Shown: positions 17,059-26,136 of the stretch, in pieces
Layout: each line of letters opens with the position of its first letter
Numbering within the stretch: position 1 is the first letter of the stretch
Source: Solirubrobacterales bacterium
GTDB taxonomy: Bacteria > Actinomycetota > Thermoleophilia > Solirubrobacterales > 70-9
Direction: 5' to 3'
DNA: 47,388 bases
NCBI GenBank assembly: GCA_020438445.1
Contig: JAGQUO010000006.1
Coordinates: 1-47,388 of the forward strand
The notes under the pieces: model-generated
What the model saw: the letters and a program-made list of their open reading frames with translations, nothing else
What the model was told of the DNA's origin: nothing
Databases searched by the model: none
Made by a program: the position numbers and the translations under genes

Positions 17059-17820
17059 ATGACCGAGAGTTCGCTGGAAGGCCTGGAAACCACGACGATG
17101 GCGGAGCGCCCGGAGTTGCTCGAGCTGATGGAACCCGCGCTCGAAGCCGCCTTCCCGGAGTTCCTCAACCACGATGCGGTCTGGTTCGAGTGCTGGCCGG
17201 CGCTGCTCGACAACTGGCCGGAGCTGCACGTGTTCGTGGTCGAGGAGGGTCGCGAGGCGCCACTGGCGATGGTGAGCGCCGTGCCGATCGCCTGGGACGG
17301 AACGCCGGAAGGGTTGCCCCCCGGTACGCACGCCACGATGCGTCAGTCCCTGGCGGAGCACGCGAAGGGCACTGAGCAGAACACGACCTGCGGCATCCAG
17401 GGGGTGATGGACCCCGAGGCACTCGGACGGGGACTCGGCACCGCGGTGATGGAGGCGTTCTTCACGAACTCCAAGCGCCTCGGCTACGAGCACCTTCTCT
17501 CTCCGATCAGGCCGACCGCGAAGCAGGACTACCCGACCATCCCGCTCGATCACTACGCCAACTGGACGCTTCCCGACGGCGAGCCGATGGATCCGTGGCT
17601 ACGGCTGCAGACCCGCGCGGGCGGGAAGGTGCTGGGCGTCTGCCACGACTCGCTGGTGATGGATGCCCCCGTTGCGGATTGGGAGGAGTGGACCGGGCTC
17701 GTCTTCCCCGAGGACGGCAGCTACGTGATCCCCGACGGGCACGAGCTCCTCGTGGTCGACCGTGCGGCGGACAACGGCCACTACTCCGAGGCTCACGTCT
17801 GGTTCTCCTACGTGCGCTGA
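17059..17820 (+). CDS. GNAT-like acetyltransferase
   Basis: 253-residue protein with one GNAT fold. The acetyl-CoA loop is seen in VMDPEALGRGLGTAVMEAFF (x-x-G-x-G-T), preceded by a strand with HVFVVEEGREAPLAMVSAVPIAWDG and followed by YEHLLSPIRPTAKQDYP. The C-terminal third (LRLQTRAGGKVLGVCHDSLVM) carries strands in a longer-than-usual tail. The ATG at 17059 has AAGG 8 bases upstream; a GTG at 17053 is an alternative. The upstream 100 bases are unusually AT-rich for this genome, with GATATAAG (-10-like) near 17000. It converges on the FAD oxidase of the amine island and may modify an intermediate, but no specificity can be read. Confidence 0.82.
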   Translation: MTESSLEGLETTTMAERPELLELMEPALEAAFPEFLNHDAVWFECWPALLDNWPELHVFVVEEGREAPLAMVSAVPIAWDGTPEGLPPGTHATMRQSLAEHAKGTEQNTTCGIQGVMDPEALGRGLGTAVMEAFFTNSKRLGYEHLLSPIRPTAKQDYPTIPLDHYANWTLPDGEPMDPWLRLQTRAGGKVLGVCHDSLVMDAPVADWEEWTGLVFPEDGSYVIPDGHELLVVDRAADNGHYSEAHVWFSYVR

Positions 17821-17843
17821 CAGCTCGCTCATCCGTCCGAGGA

Positions 17844-19199
17844 CTAGGCGAGGGGCGAGCCCCGGAGGCGACGCCGGTGCATCAGACGCTGGCCTCCGAT
17901 CAGTGGCCCGACGATGCGCCTCGCAGACCCCGCGGTCGGCCAGGGCAGGGACCGGCGCCGAGCGAACCACGGCCGCTTCACCTCGTCGCCGGCTCCGGTC
18001 ACCATCTCGGCGAGAAGCTTCCCGGTCAGCTGCGTGACCGACACGCCGTGCCCCCACCAGCCGAACGCGTACGCGAGCGAGCGGTCGGGCGTGATCCCGA
18101 TGTGAGGGACGAGGTCGAGCGTGAGCGACACCGGACCACCCCAGTGGTACTCGATGCGCACGTCCCGCAGCGGCGGGAACAGGGCGTGGAGCTGCCGTTC
18201 CGCCTCCCGTGCGAACTCCACGCGGAAGTCGCTCGCCGCACGAGCCGGCCAGTCGACATGGACCTCGTAGGCGAGGTGGATGCGCCCGTCGGGCATCGGA
18301 TGGAAGATGTGCGGCATCGACAGGACGGTCTTGATCGCGTCGCGTCGCTCCCAGCCGAGTTCGGCCCACAACTCGTCGCTCAGCGGCTCGGTCATCGCGC
18401 CGTAGACGTAGAGCGGCGCCTGGCCGAGCCGCAATCCGCGGTCGAGGCCGGCGATCGTCTGCGTGTACGCGTTGGTCGCGAGGACGACCTGCTTCGCGTC
18501 GACCGTCGCCGTCGGCGTCGTCAGCGTCCGGCACCCCGCCGCCTGCTCGATTCGCAAGACCGGCGATCGCTCGTGTAGCCGGACCCCGGCATCGCTCACC
18601 CGACGCTCCCACCCCTGAACGAGCCGCATCGGATCGAGGAGCGCACCCGCCGGCTCCCGGACCCCGGCGACGAGCAAGGGGCTTCCGTAATGAGCTCCGA
18701 CCTCCTCCGCGGGCAGCGGCTCGAGCTTGTCGCCGAGGCCGAGATCGCGATAAAGCTTCAGTGTCGCGTCGAGCTCCTCGCGGCCGGCCTCGTCCACCGC
18801 GACGAGGGTGTAGCCGTGACGGCGGTAATCGCAATCCAGCGCGAGCTCGCCGACGAGCTCCTCGACGTAGTCGCATGCCGCGTAGGCGAACTCCAGCGCC
18901 GCACGCGTGCGCTCCGCTCCGTAGACCAGCTTCAGCGCCGCCGGATCGAGGCCGAGATGCGGCATCACCCATCCCGAGTTGCGGCCGCTGGCGCCGTTGC
19001 CGACTGTCTCCGCTTCGAGCAGCACGACGTCGGCGTCCGGGCGAAGCTGCTTGAGGTGCCAGGCGGTCGAGAGGCCGGTGAGGCCGGCGCCCACGATCGC
19101 CACGTCCGCGGAGAGCGGGCCGGCGGCCGGTTCGGCCGGCTCCCGGTCCGGGGCCTTCAATGCCCAGTAGGAGCGGTTCGCCGTCGATGAGGCGATCAC
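17844..19199 (-). CDS. FAD-dependent amine/amino-acid oxidase (PuuB/DadA-like)
   Basis: 451-residue flavoenzyme of the DAO family. The N-terminal dinucleotide fold is VAIVGAGLTGLSTAWHL (G37-x-G-x-x-G), followed by VVLLEAETVGNGASGRNSGWV, the FAD-contact SGRNSG motif typical of gamma-glutamylputrescine oxidase, sarcosine oxidase and D-amino-acid dehydrogenase relatives. Near the C-terminus, VPHIGITPDRSLAYAFGWWGHGVSVTQLTGKLLAEMV is the second FAD-binding signature. It probably oxidises a C-N bond of an amine or N-substituted amino acid. The GTG start overlaps the stop of the ABC ATPase gene by 4 bases (GTGA), so it belongs to the transporter operon. The substrate is inferred from context only. 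Confidence 0.88.
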   Translation of the reverse strand: MIASSTANRSYWALKAPDREPAEPAAGPLSADVAIVGAGLTGLSTAWHLKQLRPDADVVLLEAETVGNGASGRNSGWVMPHLGLDPAALKLVYGAERTRAALEFAYAACDYVEELVGELALDCDYRRHGYTLVAVDEAGREELDATLKLYRDLGLGDKLEPLPAEEVGAHYGSPLLVAGVREPAGALLDPMRLVQGWERRVSDAGVRLHERSPVLRIEQAAGCRTLTTPTATVDAKQVVLATNAYTQTIAGLDRGLRLGQAPLYVYGAMTEPLSDELWAELGWERRDAIKTVLSMPHIFHPMPDGRIHLAYEVHVDWPARAASDFRVEFAREAERQLHALFPPLRDVRIEYHWGGPVSLTLDLVPHIGITPDRSLAYAFGWWGHGVSVTQLTGKLLAEMVTGAGDEVKRPWFARRRSLPWPTAGSARRIVGPLIGGQRLMHRRRLRGSPLA

Positions 19200-20332
19200 G
19201 GCGACGCCGCCTCTGCGCCTCGCGCCGAGTCTCCGGGAAGCAGGATCGAAGCCTCGAGGTCCCAGGACACGGTCACGGTGTTGCCCGGCTCCGCATCCGA
19301 CCACTGACCCGCGGGCTCGCGGATCATCATCGCCCCGCCACCGTCCAGCATCACTTCGATGCTGCGGGTCGATCCGAGGTAGAGGATCTGATCGATCCAG
19401 CCGGTGAGGACGTTGCCCTCGTCGGATTCCCGCCGCTCGCGGATTCGGACGTGCTCGGGCCGCACGACGAGCGCAGCGGCGTCGCCGCTTCGGAGGGACG
19501 ATCCCGCGGGCACGCCCAGGGACCGGTTCTCGCACTCGAGGCGGATCGCGCCCGAATCGCCGCGGACGATGCCCTCGAAGGTGTTGGACTCGCCGACGAA
19601 CTCCGCCACGAACAGGGTGCTCGGTCGCTCGTACAGGGTTTCCGGATCGGCGATCTGCTCGATGCGCCCGCGGTTGAACACTGCGATCCGGTCCGAGAGC
19701 GCGAGGGCCTCGTCCTGGTCGTGGGTGACGTAGACGAACGTGATCCCGAGCTCCTGGTGGAGGTGACGGATCTCGACCTGCAGGCTCTCGCGCAGCTTCT
19801 TGTCCAGTGCTCCGAGCGGCTCGTCCATGAGCAGCGCGACCGGCCGCGCGACGATCGCGCGGGCGATCGCAACTCGCTGGCGCTCACCTCCGGAGAGGTC
19901 GCGGGGCAGGCGCCCCCCATATCCCGGGAGCTCGACGAACTCGAGTGCCTCATCGACCCGCCGCTGCCGCTCGGCCTTGGGGACCTTGCGGTAGCGAAGC
20001 GGGAACTCGATGTTCTGAGCCGCCGTCATGTGGGGGAACAGCGCGTAGTCCTGGAAGACCATGCCGAGATCCCGCTTGTGCGGTGGAACGTCGTTGATCG
20101 CCCGGCCGTCGACCAGGATCTCGCCCTCGCTGGGGTCCGTGAAGCCGACGATCATGTTCAGCGTCGTCGACTTCCCCGAGCCGCTCGGCCCGAGCAGCGT
20201 CACGAACTCGCCGGGGGCGACGTCGAGCGAGACGTCCCCCACCGCCGGCCGGCCGTCGTGCGAGTAACGCTTCGTGACCCCCCGAAGCTGGATCGAGGCG
20301 CCGGTCGTTCGCTCAGATTGAGGCACGGGCAC
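19196..20332 (-). CDS. polyamine/opine-type ABC transporter ATP-binding protein (PotA-like)
   Basis: 378-residue ATPase. Walker A is GPSGSGKST (residues 48-56), the Q-loop is VFQDYALFPHMT, the signature LSGGERQRVAIARA, Walker B VALLMDEPLGALD, and the H-loop VTHDQDEAL. A C-terminal TOBE domain follows (VRPEHVRIRERRE to SWDLEASILL). The PHMTAAQNIEFPLR pattern and TOBE are typical of PotA-type spermidine/putrescine and related importers. The start is GTG at 20332, overlapping the permease 3' end by 20 bases. Second gene from the end of a four-gene operon: receptor, permease, ATPase, oxidase. Confidence 0.93.
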   Translation of the reverse strand: MPVPQSERTTGASIQLRGVTKRYSHDGRPAVGDVSLDVAPGEFVTLLGPSGSGKSTTLNMIVGFTDPSEGEILVDGRAINDVPPHKRDLGMVFQDYALFPHMTAAQNIEFPLRYRKVPKAERQRRVDEALEFVELPGYGGRLPRDLSGGERQRVAIARAIVARPVALLMDEPLGALDKKLRESLQVEIRHLHQELGITFVYVTHDQDEALALSDRIAVFNRGRIEQIADPETLYERPSTLFVAEFVGESNTFEGIVRGDSGAIRLECENRSLGVPAGSSLRSGDAAALVVRPEHVRIRERRESDEGNVLTGWIDQILYLGSTRSIEVMLDGGGAMMIREPAGQWSDAEPGNTVTVSWDLEASILLPGDSARGAEAASP

Positions 20333-22025
20333 CCCTTCGGCCTCCGACGATGAGAAGCAGCAGGATCATCGCGGTGGTGACGCCGAGGACGATCGTCGAA
20401 GACGCCGCCACGGTCGGGTCGACCGTACGCAGCGTCTCGAACATCTTCACCGGCAGCGTCTGAGTCAGCGGGTCGGACAGGAACAGCGCGACGACCAGCT
20501 CGTCGAAGGAAGCGATGAAGGCGAAGATCGCCGCCGTGAAGATGCCGGGCGCGATTGCCGGCAGCGTCACGGCCCTGAACGCAGCGAGCCTCGAGGCTCC
20601 GAGGCTCTGGGCCGCCTGCTCGAGGCGGCGGTCGAAGGCCGAGAGTGAGACGCCCACCGCGAAGACCACCAGCGGCAGGGCGAAGATCGTGTGCGCGATC
20701 ACGAAGCCGACCCTGCTGCCGACCAGTCCCCAGCCGAGAAACACGCGGTAGGCGCCGATCGCGAAGACCACCAGCGGCACGATGATCGGGAGGATCAGAA
20801 GTCCCCGCACGACCGACTTGCCCCGAAAATCGAACCGGTCCAGCGCCACCGCCGCGGGAACGCCGATCGCGAGGGAGGCGACGACGGTCAGTGCGGCCAC
20901 GATCAGCGAGTTGACCAGCGCATCACGCCACGCGGGATCGGTGAAGAACGTCGTGTACCACTCGGTCGACCAGCTCGGAGGGGGAAACGCGTAGGAGTTC
21001 TCACCGGTGAAGCTGAGCACCGTCATGACGACGACCGGAGCGAGGAGGAACAGGCACCCGACCGCCACCGACGCCGCGAGCACGATCCGCCCGGGGAGGC
21101 TCCCGGTCGAGGCGGACTCCTCCTGCTGGTCGCGGGCACCGGCCAGCATCGTTCCCGTGTCCGAGGCGGCTTCGAGATGGCCTCGCGTGAACCGGGAGGC
21201 GATCGCGATCGCGATGAGGGTCGCCGCGATCAGGACGATCGAGAGGACGCCGGCGTGACCGAAGGACTGAGCGGGATCGATCTGCAGGACGATCGACTGT
21301 GACAGCAGCGCGTTGGAGGGCGAGCCGAGGATCGCCGGGGCCGGGTAGAAGGCGAGGGCGAACACGAACACCAGGATCCCCCCGGCCATCATCCCCGGGA
21401 CCGAGAGCGGGACGTAGACCCGCGTGAAGGCTCGCCACGGCGGTGCGCCGAGGTTCCGGGCCGCCAAGAACAACCGGCGATCGATTGCGGTCAGGCTCGC
21501 GTAGACCGGCAGGATCATCGCCGGCAGCATCACCTGCGTCAGCGCGATGATCACGGCCGGCGTGTGGCCGAGGAGCTCCGGTCGGCCGAGTCCGAGCGCC
21601 GAGAGGGCGTCGTTGACGATGCCGCTCGGGCGCAGGATGACCAGGAATCCGAACAGCCGGGCGACGATGCTCTGCCAGAGCGAGATCACGACCAGGCCGA
21701 GCAGGACGATCCGCAACCGCCGGCCGGCGCGGGCGATCGCATACGCGAACGGGAATCCGAGCACCAGGCACGACGCGGTCACGACGAGCCCGGTGATCAG
21801 GGTGCGAAGGAGGACCTCGGCATTCGACGATTCGCGGAAGAACCAGGCGAAGTTCTCGAGCCAGTCCTGCCCCGGGGCGACATCCGTGAAGGTGCGCTTC
21901 AGGATCTCGAAGACGGGATAGGCGAAGAAGACCCCGAGCAGCACCAGCGCCGGTGCCAGCAGGACCACCGCACCGAGGTGCGTACTCGGGATCGAACCGC
22001 CTCTGATCGTCGCCGTCGACCGCAC
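20313..22025 (-). CDS. single-chain double permease of an ABC importer (PotB-PotC fusion)
   Basis: 570-residue membrane protein containing two complete permease halves. Each has about six TM segments and its own EAA loop: AARNLGAPPWRAFTRVYVPL about midway in the first half, and AAQSLGASRLAAFRAVTLPA in the second. A hydrophilic linker (SDTGTMLAGARDQQEESAST) joins them. Polyamine-type importers normally use two separate proteins (PotB, PotC); fused permeases are better known in Fe(III)-type systems, so iron cannot be excluded by permease form alone. The GTG start at 22025 lies 2 bases after the receptor gene stop; the frame is open further upstream inside that gene. Confidence 0.9.
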   Translation of the reverse strand: MRSTATIRGGSIPSTHLGAVVLLAPALVLLGVFFAYPVFEILKRTFTDVAPGQDWLENFAWFFRESSNAEVLLRTLITGLVVTASCLVLGFPFAYAIARAGRRLRIVLLGLVVISLWQSIVARLFGFLVILRPSGIVNDALSALGLGRPELLGHTPAVIIALTQVMLPAMILPVYASLTAIDRRLFLAARNLGAPPWRAFTRVYVPLSVPGMMAGGILVFVFALAFYPAPAILGSPSNALLSQSIVLQIDPAQSFGHAGVLSIVLIAATLIAIAIASRFTRGHLEAASDTGTMLAGARDQQEESASTGSLPGRIVLAASVAVGCLFLLAPVVVMTVLSFTGENSYAFPPPSWSTEWYTTFFTDPAWRDALVNSLIVAALTVVASLAIGVPAAVALDRFDFRGKSVVRGLLILPIIVPLVVFAIGAYRVFLGWGLVGSRVGFVIAHTIFALPLVVFAVGVSLSAFDRRLEQAAQSLGASRLAAFRAVTLPAIAPGIFTAAIFAFIASFDELVVALFLSDPLTQTLPVKMFETLRTVDPTVAASSTIVLGVTTAMILLLLIVGGRRGARASI

Positions 22026-22027
22026 GG

Positions 22028-23125
22028 CTACTGGGTCAGGAACTCGTTCCAGCGTGTGTTGATCTCGCGGTGGTTGTCGATCCACCACTGCTGATCGACG
22101 TCGATCGCATCAGGCTGGTCGGGAGCCCACTCGCGAACCGACTTCGGCAGCTTGTCGAGCTGATCGGAGTTGAATCCGGCGGCGATCCCGAACGGGAAGT
22201 CCGCCTCCTCCACGACCCGGCGGGCCACGTCCGGCTGGCTCACGTACTGGACGTATGCCTGGGCGGCCTCCGGGTATTCGGTGCCCTTGACGATGCCGAG
22301 CTCGGCGAACTGCCTCAGCACGAAGCCGAAGTCGGAGGTGAACGGGGCGCCCTGCTTGGTTGCGGTTGCCACCGTGTCGTTGTACATCAGGCCCATCTGG
22401 ACGTCCTGGTTGGCCATCGCATCGACCTGCTGACCCGGCAGGTCCGCGAAGACGATGTCGTCCTTGATCTCCTCCAGCTTCGCGAAGGCGGCGTCGAGAT
22501 CGATCGGGTAGGGGTCCGACGGATCGCCGCCGGCCGCGATCGCCGCGCACTCGAGCGCCGCCGAGGCCGGGACGTAGCTCGAGATCAGTCGCTTACCGGG
22601 GTACTTGTCCGTGTCGAAGAAGTCGGCGCAGCTCGACGGGCCTCCATCCGGAAAGGCGTCCTCGTCGTACGCCAGCAGGGTGCTGTAGACCCCCGTGGGC
22701 ACCCCGCAGTCGGAGAACGGCTGCAGCGAATCGGGGAAGACGCTGAGGTCGACGTCGGCCTCCTCGTAGTAGGTCCCGCAGTTGGCATCGATCTCGGCCG
22801 GCTCACCGAGGATCACGTCGTCGACGACGTGCCCGGCATCGACCTGCTCGTGGATCTTGGCGTAGGTCAGACCGCCGGCGGTGGTCACCTTGGCGCCGGT
22901 CGCCTGCGCGAACGGCTCGTTCCAGACCTCTCCGATGATCTTGTCGACGGCCTCGCCGAATCCCATGTACGTCAGTGCCTGACCAGACAGATCCGGCAGG
23001 TCGCTCTCGGCCTTCCCGGGCGTGGCCGAGGTCTCATCGCTGTTCGAGCATCCTGCTGCCAATGCCACCATCAGCCCGGCCAGGACCGTCATCGACCCGA
23101 GTCTTAGCGCCTTCAACGAGATCAC
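22028..23125 (-). CDS. lipoprotein substrate-binding protein of the ABC importer (PotD-like)
   Basis: 365-residue receptor. The signal peptide ends in a lipobox (VALAAGCSNS), so it is anchored to the outer leaflet of the membrane. The mature part begins with a Ser/Asp-rich linker, then LTYMGFGEAVDKIIGEVWNEPFAQATGAKV and continues with motifs of family-1/PotD-like periplasmic binding proteins (VDAMANQDVQMGLMYNDTVA, EAAQAYVQYVSQPDVARRV). Several acidic and aromatic residues fit a cationic ligand. The GTG start is supported by GGAGAGGAGA upstream on the minus strand. First gene of the operon; divergent from the Lrp gene. Confidence 0.9.
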   Translation of the reverse strand: MISLKALRLGSMTVLAGLMVALAAGCSNSDETSATPGKAESDLPDLSGQALTYMGFGEAVDKIIGEVWNEPFAQATGAKVTTAGGLTYAKIHEQVDAGHVVDDVILGEPAEIDANCGTYYEEADVDLSVFPDSLQPFSDCGVPTGVYSTLLAYDEDAFPDGGPSSCADFFDTDKYPGKRLISSYVPASAALECAAIAAGGDPSDPYPIDLDAAFAKLEEIKDDIVFADLPGQQVDAMANQDVQMGLMYNDTVATATKQGAPFTSDFGFVLRQFAELGIVKGTEYPEAAQAYVQYVSQPDVARRVVEEADFPFGIAAGFNSDQLDKLPKSVREWAPDQPDAIDVDQQWWIDNHREINTRWNEFLTQ

Positions 23126-23390
23126 GGTGTCTCCTCTCCTATCTGGTCCAGGTGCAGAGCGATCGCCCCGCACCCCCGGTTCCTGTCGGGATTCATATCA
23201 GCTTATATCGTAGCTTGTAGCGACGTTGACGATTGTTTGCGTTGTCAAGCCTCGTGCTTGCTACGGTATTCGTAACCGAACACCTGCCGGATGCCGGCCC
23301 TTGCAGTTGCGATCCGGGTCCGCGCCGGGAATCAGTCCGAACCCCTTGGCAACCTCGCCCGACCGAGGCGGAGAAAGATCCGGAACCGAC
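23126..23390. promoter_or_regulatory. divergent control region between the receptor gene and the Lrp gene
   Basis: This 265-base gap contains an AT-rich core (23190-23280) with TTATATCG, TGTAGCGA, TTGAC (23226-23230) inverted against GTCAA (23245-23249), and a GATATAAG box on the minus strand (a possible -10 for the transporter operon). The Lrp side ends in GGAGAA before the ATG at 23391. No coding frame is credible. The inverted repeats and location suggest binding by the adjacent Lrp protein (inference). Confidence 0.45.
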
Positions 23391-23900
23391 ATGGCAACCC
23401 GTAAGAAGCGCCAGCGGCCGACCCAGGCCGGCAAGAACCGCTCCAACCTGAAGCCGTACGACTTCGACGAGATCGACCGTCAGCTCGTTGCGATGCTGCA
23501 GGAGGACGGTCGCCGCACCTACGCGGAGATGGCCAAGGCCGTCGGCCTCTCCGAGCCGGCGGCCAGACAGCGGGTCAACCGCATGCGGGAGGCCGGCGCG
23601 CTGCAGATCGTCGCCGTCACCGACCCCCTGCGGATGGGCTTCCGCCGGATGGGAATGATCGGTATCCGCACGCAGGGCGACCTCGAGAAGATCGCCGACC
23701 AGCTCGGCGAGCTCGGTGCGGTCGAGTACATAATCTTCGCGACGGGGACCTACGACCTCCTCGTCGAGGTCGTCTCCAAGGACGAGGAGGAGCTCGTCGA
23801 GATCCTCCGCACGATTCGCGAGATCCCCGGAGTGACGAGCACCGAGACCTTCGTCTATCTCCGGATCCACAAGCAGACCTTCGCCTGGGGCGCCCGCTAG
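23391..23900 (+). CDS. Lrp/AsnC family transcriptional regulator
   Basis: 169-residue regulator. A basic N-terminal extension (MATRKKRQRPTQAGKNRSN) precedes the AsnC helix-turn-helix: DFDEIDRQLVAMLQEDGRRT, YAEMAKAVGLSEPAARQRVNRM. The C-terminal RAM/ligand-binding domain runs from IGIRTQGDLEKIADQLGELG to DLLVEVVSKDEEELVEIL and IPGVTSTETFVYLRI. Such proteins sense amino acids or amines. It is divergent from the transporter operon and convergent with the flavin amine oxidase, whose stop codon shares a CTAG with its own (23897-23900). It is the only regulator in the island and most likely controls it. Confidence 0.93.
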   Translation: MATRKKRQRPTQAGKNRSNLKPYDFDEIDRQLVAMLQEDGRRTYAEMAKAVGLSEPAARQRVNRMREAGALQIVAVTDPLRMGFRRMGMIGIRTQGDLEKIADQLGELGAVEYIIFATGTYDLLVEVVSKDEEELVEILRTIREIPGVTSTETFVYLRIHKQTFAWGAR

Positions 23901-25234
23901 GCGACCCTCGTGTTCGCCAGCAGTTCGTCGGCCTCCAGAGCCGCGCGGAAGCCGGTTTCGATCGCTCCGTCGACATAGCCGGGGCGCAGCAGGCTCGTCT
24001 CCGAGCCGGCGAAGACGGTACGTGCGTGGGGACTGGTCAGCAGCTCCTGGAAGCTCGTCACTTCGCCAGGGCGATAGAACGGGCCGCTTCCGCGGGTCCA
24101 CGGGTCTCGAGCCCAGTCATGGCCGGCAACGGCCAGCACGGTCGCTTCGGGTGCGAGCTGCCCGATTGCCGCTTCCATCGCGTCGGTGTCGCCGAGATCG
24201 AAGTCCGGGTTGCCGGGATCGAAGCCCACGACCAACGTGCCGCCCTCGGGTGCAGGCCCGAGGGCAGCGAGGAACAGGAGGTCGGTGCCGGCGCCGACCG
24301 CCAGGAAGTCGTCAGGCAGACCCTCGGCGAGCGCCCACAGCTTCGCCCCCTCCCCTCCGATGCGTGATCTGGCGAGCTCGACGCGGCGCGGATCGAGTGC
24401 CGGCTCCCACTCGATGTCGGGGGTGACCGCGAGCGGGACGGCGCAGACGGCGACCGACGCCCCGACGTCGCCGCCGTCGACCGTCACCGTCACACCGTTG
24501 GGCCCGGCACGGATTCGGCGGACCGGCGAGCCCAAGTGGATCCGGTCATCACCGAGCTCCGAGGCGATTCGGTTCGCGAGATCGCTGGTCCCGTCGGCGA
24601 GGAGGTAGTCCTCGCCTCCGAGATAGCCGGTCAATCCACCGTTCACCGCCGCCAGCGCGGCAAGATGCAGCATCGATCGCTCGGCCAGTGAATCGGTGAC
24701 CAGATGCGCGCCGAGCAGCAATCCGAGCGTCTCGACGACGTTGGGAGCGATGCCGGCCTCGGTCAGGTGGGTCCGGATCGACGCGTCGAGCGAGCTCGCC
24801 TCCTCCGGCGTCAGCCCCTCCAGCCAGGGGCGACCCGGCTCGACCTTCGCCGCAGCCTCGCGTACGACCACGATCAGATCCTCGATCGCGGCTGCATCGG
24901 TCGGTCCGATGTCGGGTCCGTTGCTCGAGCGAAACCCGGCATCGGTCACCCAGCGGGTCGGCAGCAACTCGGCGGCATCGAAATCCTCGGTGTCCACGCC
25001 ATGGCGCCGAACCTCGGCACTCGTGTACCGATGACTCCAGGAGAAGAACTGAGCACCCATCTCGAGATCCGCTCCCGCGAGACGACCGGGGGCGGTCCAG
25101 GCCCGCCCGCCGACGCGGTCGCGCGCCTCGAGGACGATCACCTCCCGTCCCCGCGCGGCAAGCTCGCGAGCGGCGACGAGCCCGGCGAAGCCCGCCCCGA
25201 CGACCACGGCGTCACAGGTTCTCGCCCTCATCAC
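23897..25234 (-). CDS. flavin-containing monoamine oxidase family protein
   Basis: 445-residue FAD enzyme. The N-terminal signature is CDAVVVGAGFAGLVAARELA then VIVLEARDRVGGRAW, followed by LEMGAQFFSW, as in MAO/PAO-type amine oxidases. Near the C-terminus VFAGSETSLLRPGYVDGAIETGFRAALEADELL is the conserved FAD/substrate-cavity signature. No covalent-flavin Cys is obvious. It should oxidise a primary, secondary or polyamine to an imine and then an aldehyde. The ATG overlaps the stop of the upstream MBL gene by 4 bases (25231-25234), so these two are coupled. No signal peptide, hence cytoplasmic. Confidence 0.92.
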   Translation of the reverse strand: MMRARTCDAVVVGAGFAGLVAARELAARGREVIVLEARDRVGGRAWTAPGRLAGADLEMGAQFFSWSHRYTSAEVRRHGVDTEDFDAAELLPTRWVTDAGFRSSNGPDIGPTDAAAIEDLIVVVREAAAKVEPGRPWLEGLTPEEASSLDASIRTHLTEAGIAPNVVETLGLLLGAHLVTDSLAERSMLHLAALAAVNGGLTGYLGGEDYLLADGTSDLANRIASELGDDRIHLGSPVRRIRAGPNGVTVTVDGGDVGASVAVCAVPLAVTPDIEWEPALDPRRVELARSRIGGEGAKLWALAEGLPDDFLAVGAGTDLLFLAALGPAPEGGTLVVGFDPGNPDFDLGDTDAMEAAIGQLAPEATVLAVAGHDWARDPWTRGSGPFYRPGEVTSFQELLTSPHARTVFAGSETSLLRPGYVDGAIETGFRAALEADELLANTRVA

Positions 25235-26022
25235 CCACCCCCGGCCAGGTAGCGCTCGGCGAGCGCAATCAGCTCGTCGCGGCCGAAGCTCGGATCGTGA
25301 CCGGCGTGGACGACCGTGACCGGGAGTTCGAGCAGCCGCCGCATCGTCTCACGGTATTTCGTGACGTCTGAGCCGGGAAGATCGTCGAGCAGCGGCTGGT
25401 CCCGGTAGATGGCATCGCCGGCGAACAGGATCCCGTCCCGCTCGCTCCACAATCCGATCCCACCCGGCGAATGCCCCGGAAGGTGGAGCACCTCGAATCG
25501 ACGGTCGCCGAGGTCGATGACGTCGCCCTCCTCCACGAGCTCGGTCGCTGAACGGGCCGGCGGCGAGAATGCGACGGGATCGAAACTCTCGTCCGGCCTC
25601 GCATCGATCAGGAAGCGGCCACGGGGGCGCCAGGGCTCCGGAAGCTCGTCGCCGATGTCGCCTAGAAGCTCCGCCGTGAGGAGGGTCGGCTTGTCGGCGG
25701 CGAGCTCGAGGTCCTTTGCCTCGAGCGGATGGATCGCCCGCCGGTCGAACTCGGCGAGTCCACCCACGTGGTCGAAATGGCTGTGGGTGGCCACCGCGAG
25801 AAGGGGATGCCCGTCCAGCGGGCCGATGACGTCGGAGATCGGGGCGATGCCGAGGCCCGCGTCGACGAGCAGGTCGGTTCGGCGCCCGCGCACGTACCAG
25901 GCGTTGGCGCGCACGACCGGCTCGACGTGCGGCTCGGTTATCCGCACCACTCCATGATCGAGCTCGGTCACCTCGAACCAGTCGGCGACGACCGGAAGCG
26001 GCCCTTCGGGCGGGCCGGTCAT
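25231..26022 (-). CDS. MBL-fold metallo-hydrolase
   Basis: 263-residue metallo-beta-lactamase-fold protein. The metal site HxHxDH is THSHFDHVGG (residues 80-85). A further His lies in VLHLPGHSPGGIGLW, an Asp in ILFAGDAIY, and a final His in VVHAGHDPSFG. Glyoxalase II-type thioesterases and lactonases share this layout, and quorum lactonases differ in detail. Coupling to an amine oxidase suggests hydrolysis of an ester, lactone or thioester formed downstream, but this is inference. The ATG at 26022 is chosen over upstream open frame because homology begins near WFEVTELDHGVVRITEP. Confidence 0.9.
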   Translation of the reverse strand: MTGPPEGPLPVVADWFEVTELDHGVVRITEPHVEPVVRANAWYVRGRRTDLLVDAGLGIAPISDVIGPLDGHPLLAVATHSHFDHVGGLAEFDRRAIHPLEAKDLELAADKPTLLTAELLGDIGDELPEPWRPRGRFLIDARPDESFDPVAFSPPARSATELVEEGDVIDLGDRRFEVLHLPGHSPGGIGLWSERDGILFAGDAIYRDQPLLDDLPGSDVTKYRETMRRLLELPVTVVHAGHDPSFGRDELIALAERYLAGGG

Positions 26023-26085
26023 CGGGATCCGGCATCGCCGGACAGAGGAGAGGACGGCGGAACTGACACGTTGACCACCGTATCA

Positions 26086-26109
26086 GTCGCAAAATGTGTT
26101 TGCTGCGAC
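26086..26109. promoter_or_regulatory. nested palindrome upstream of the MBL/amine oxidase operon
   Basis: GTCGCA (26086-26091) and TGCGAC (26104-26109) flank an AT-rich core that itself contains GCAAA/TTTGC. It lies 64 bases before the MBL start in a 114-base gap, a plausible operator. Nothing else is seen in this gap. Confidence 0.4.
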
Positions 26110-26136
26110 GTATTTGGTTGTGTTCTGCCCATGCAC

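Noticed and set aside
23330-23390. Possible SAM-type riboswitch before the Lrp gene (GGCAACC and a CCTCG/CGAGG hairpin)
   Set aside because: The conserved upstream GGCCCGAUGAA part and the typical 3' helix are missing; the match is limited to a short string.
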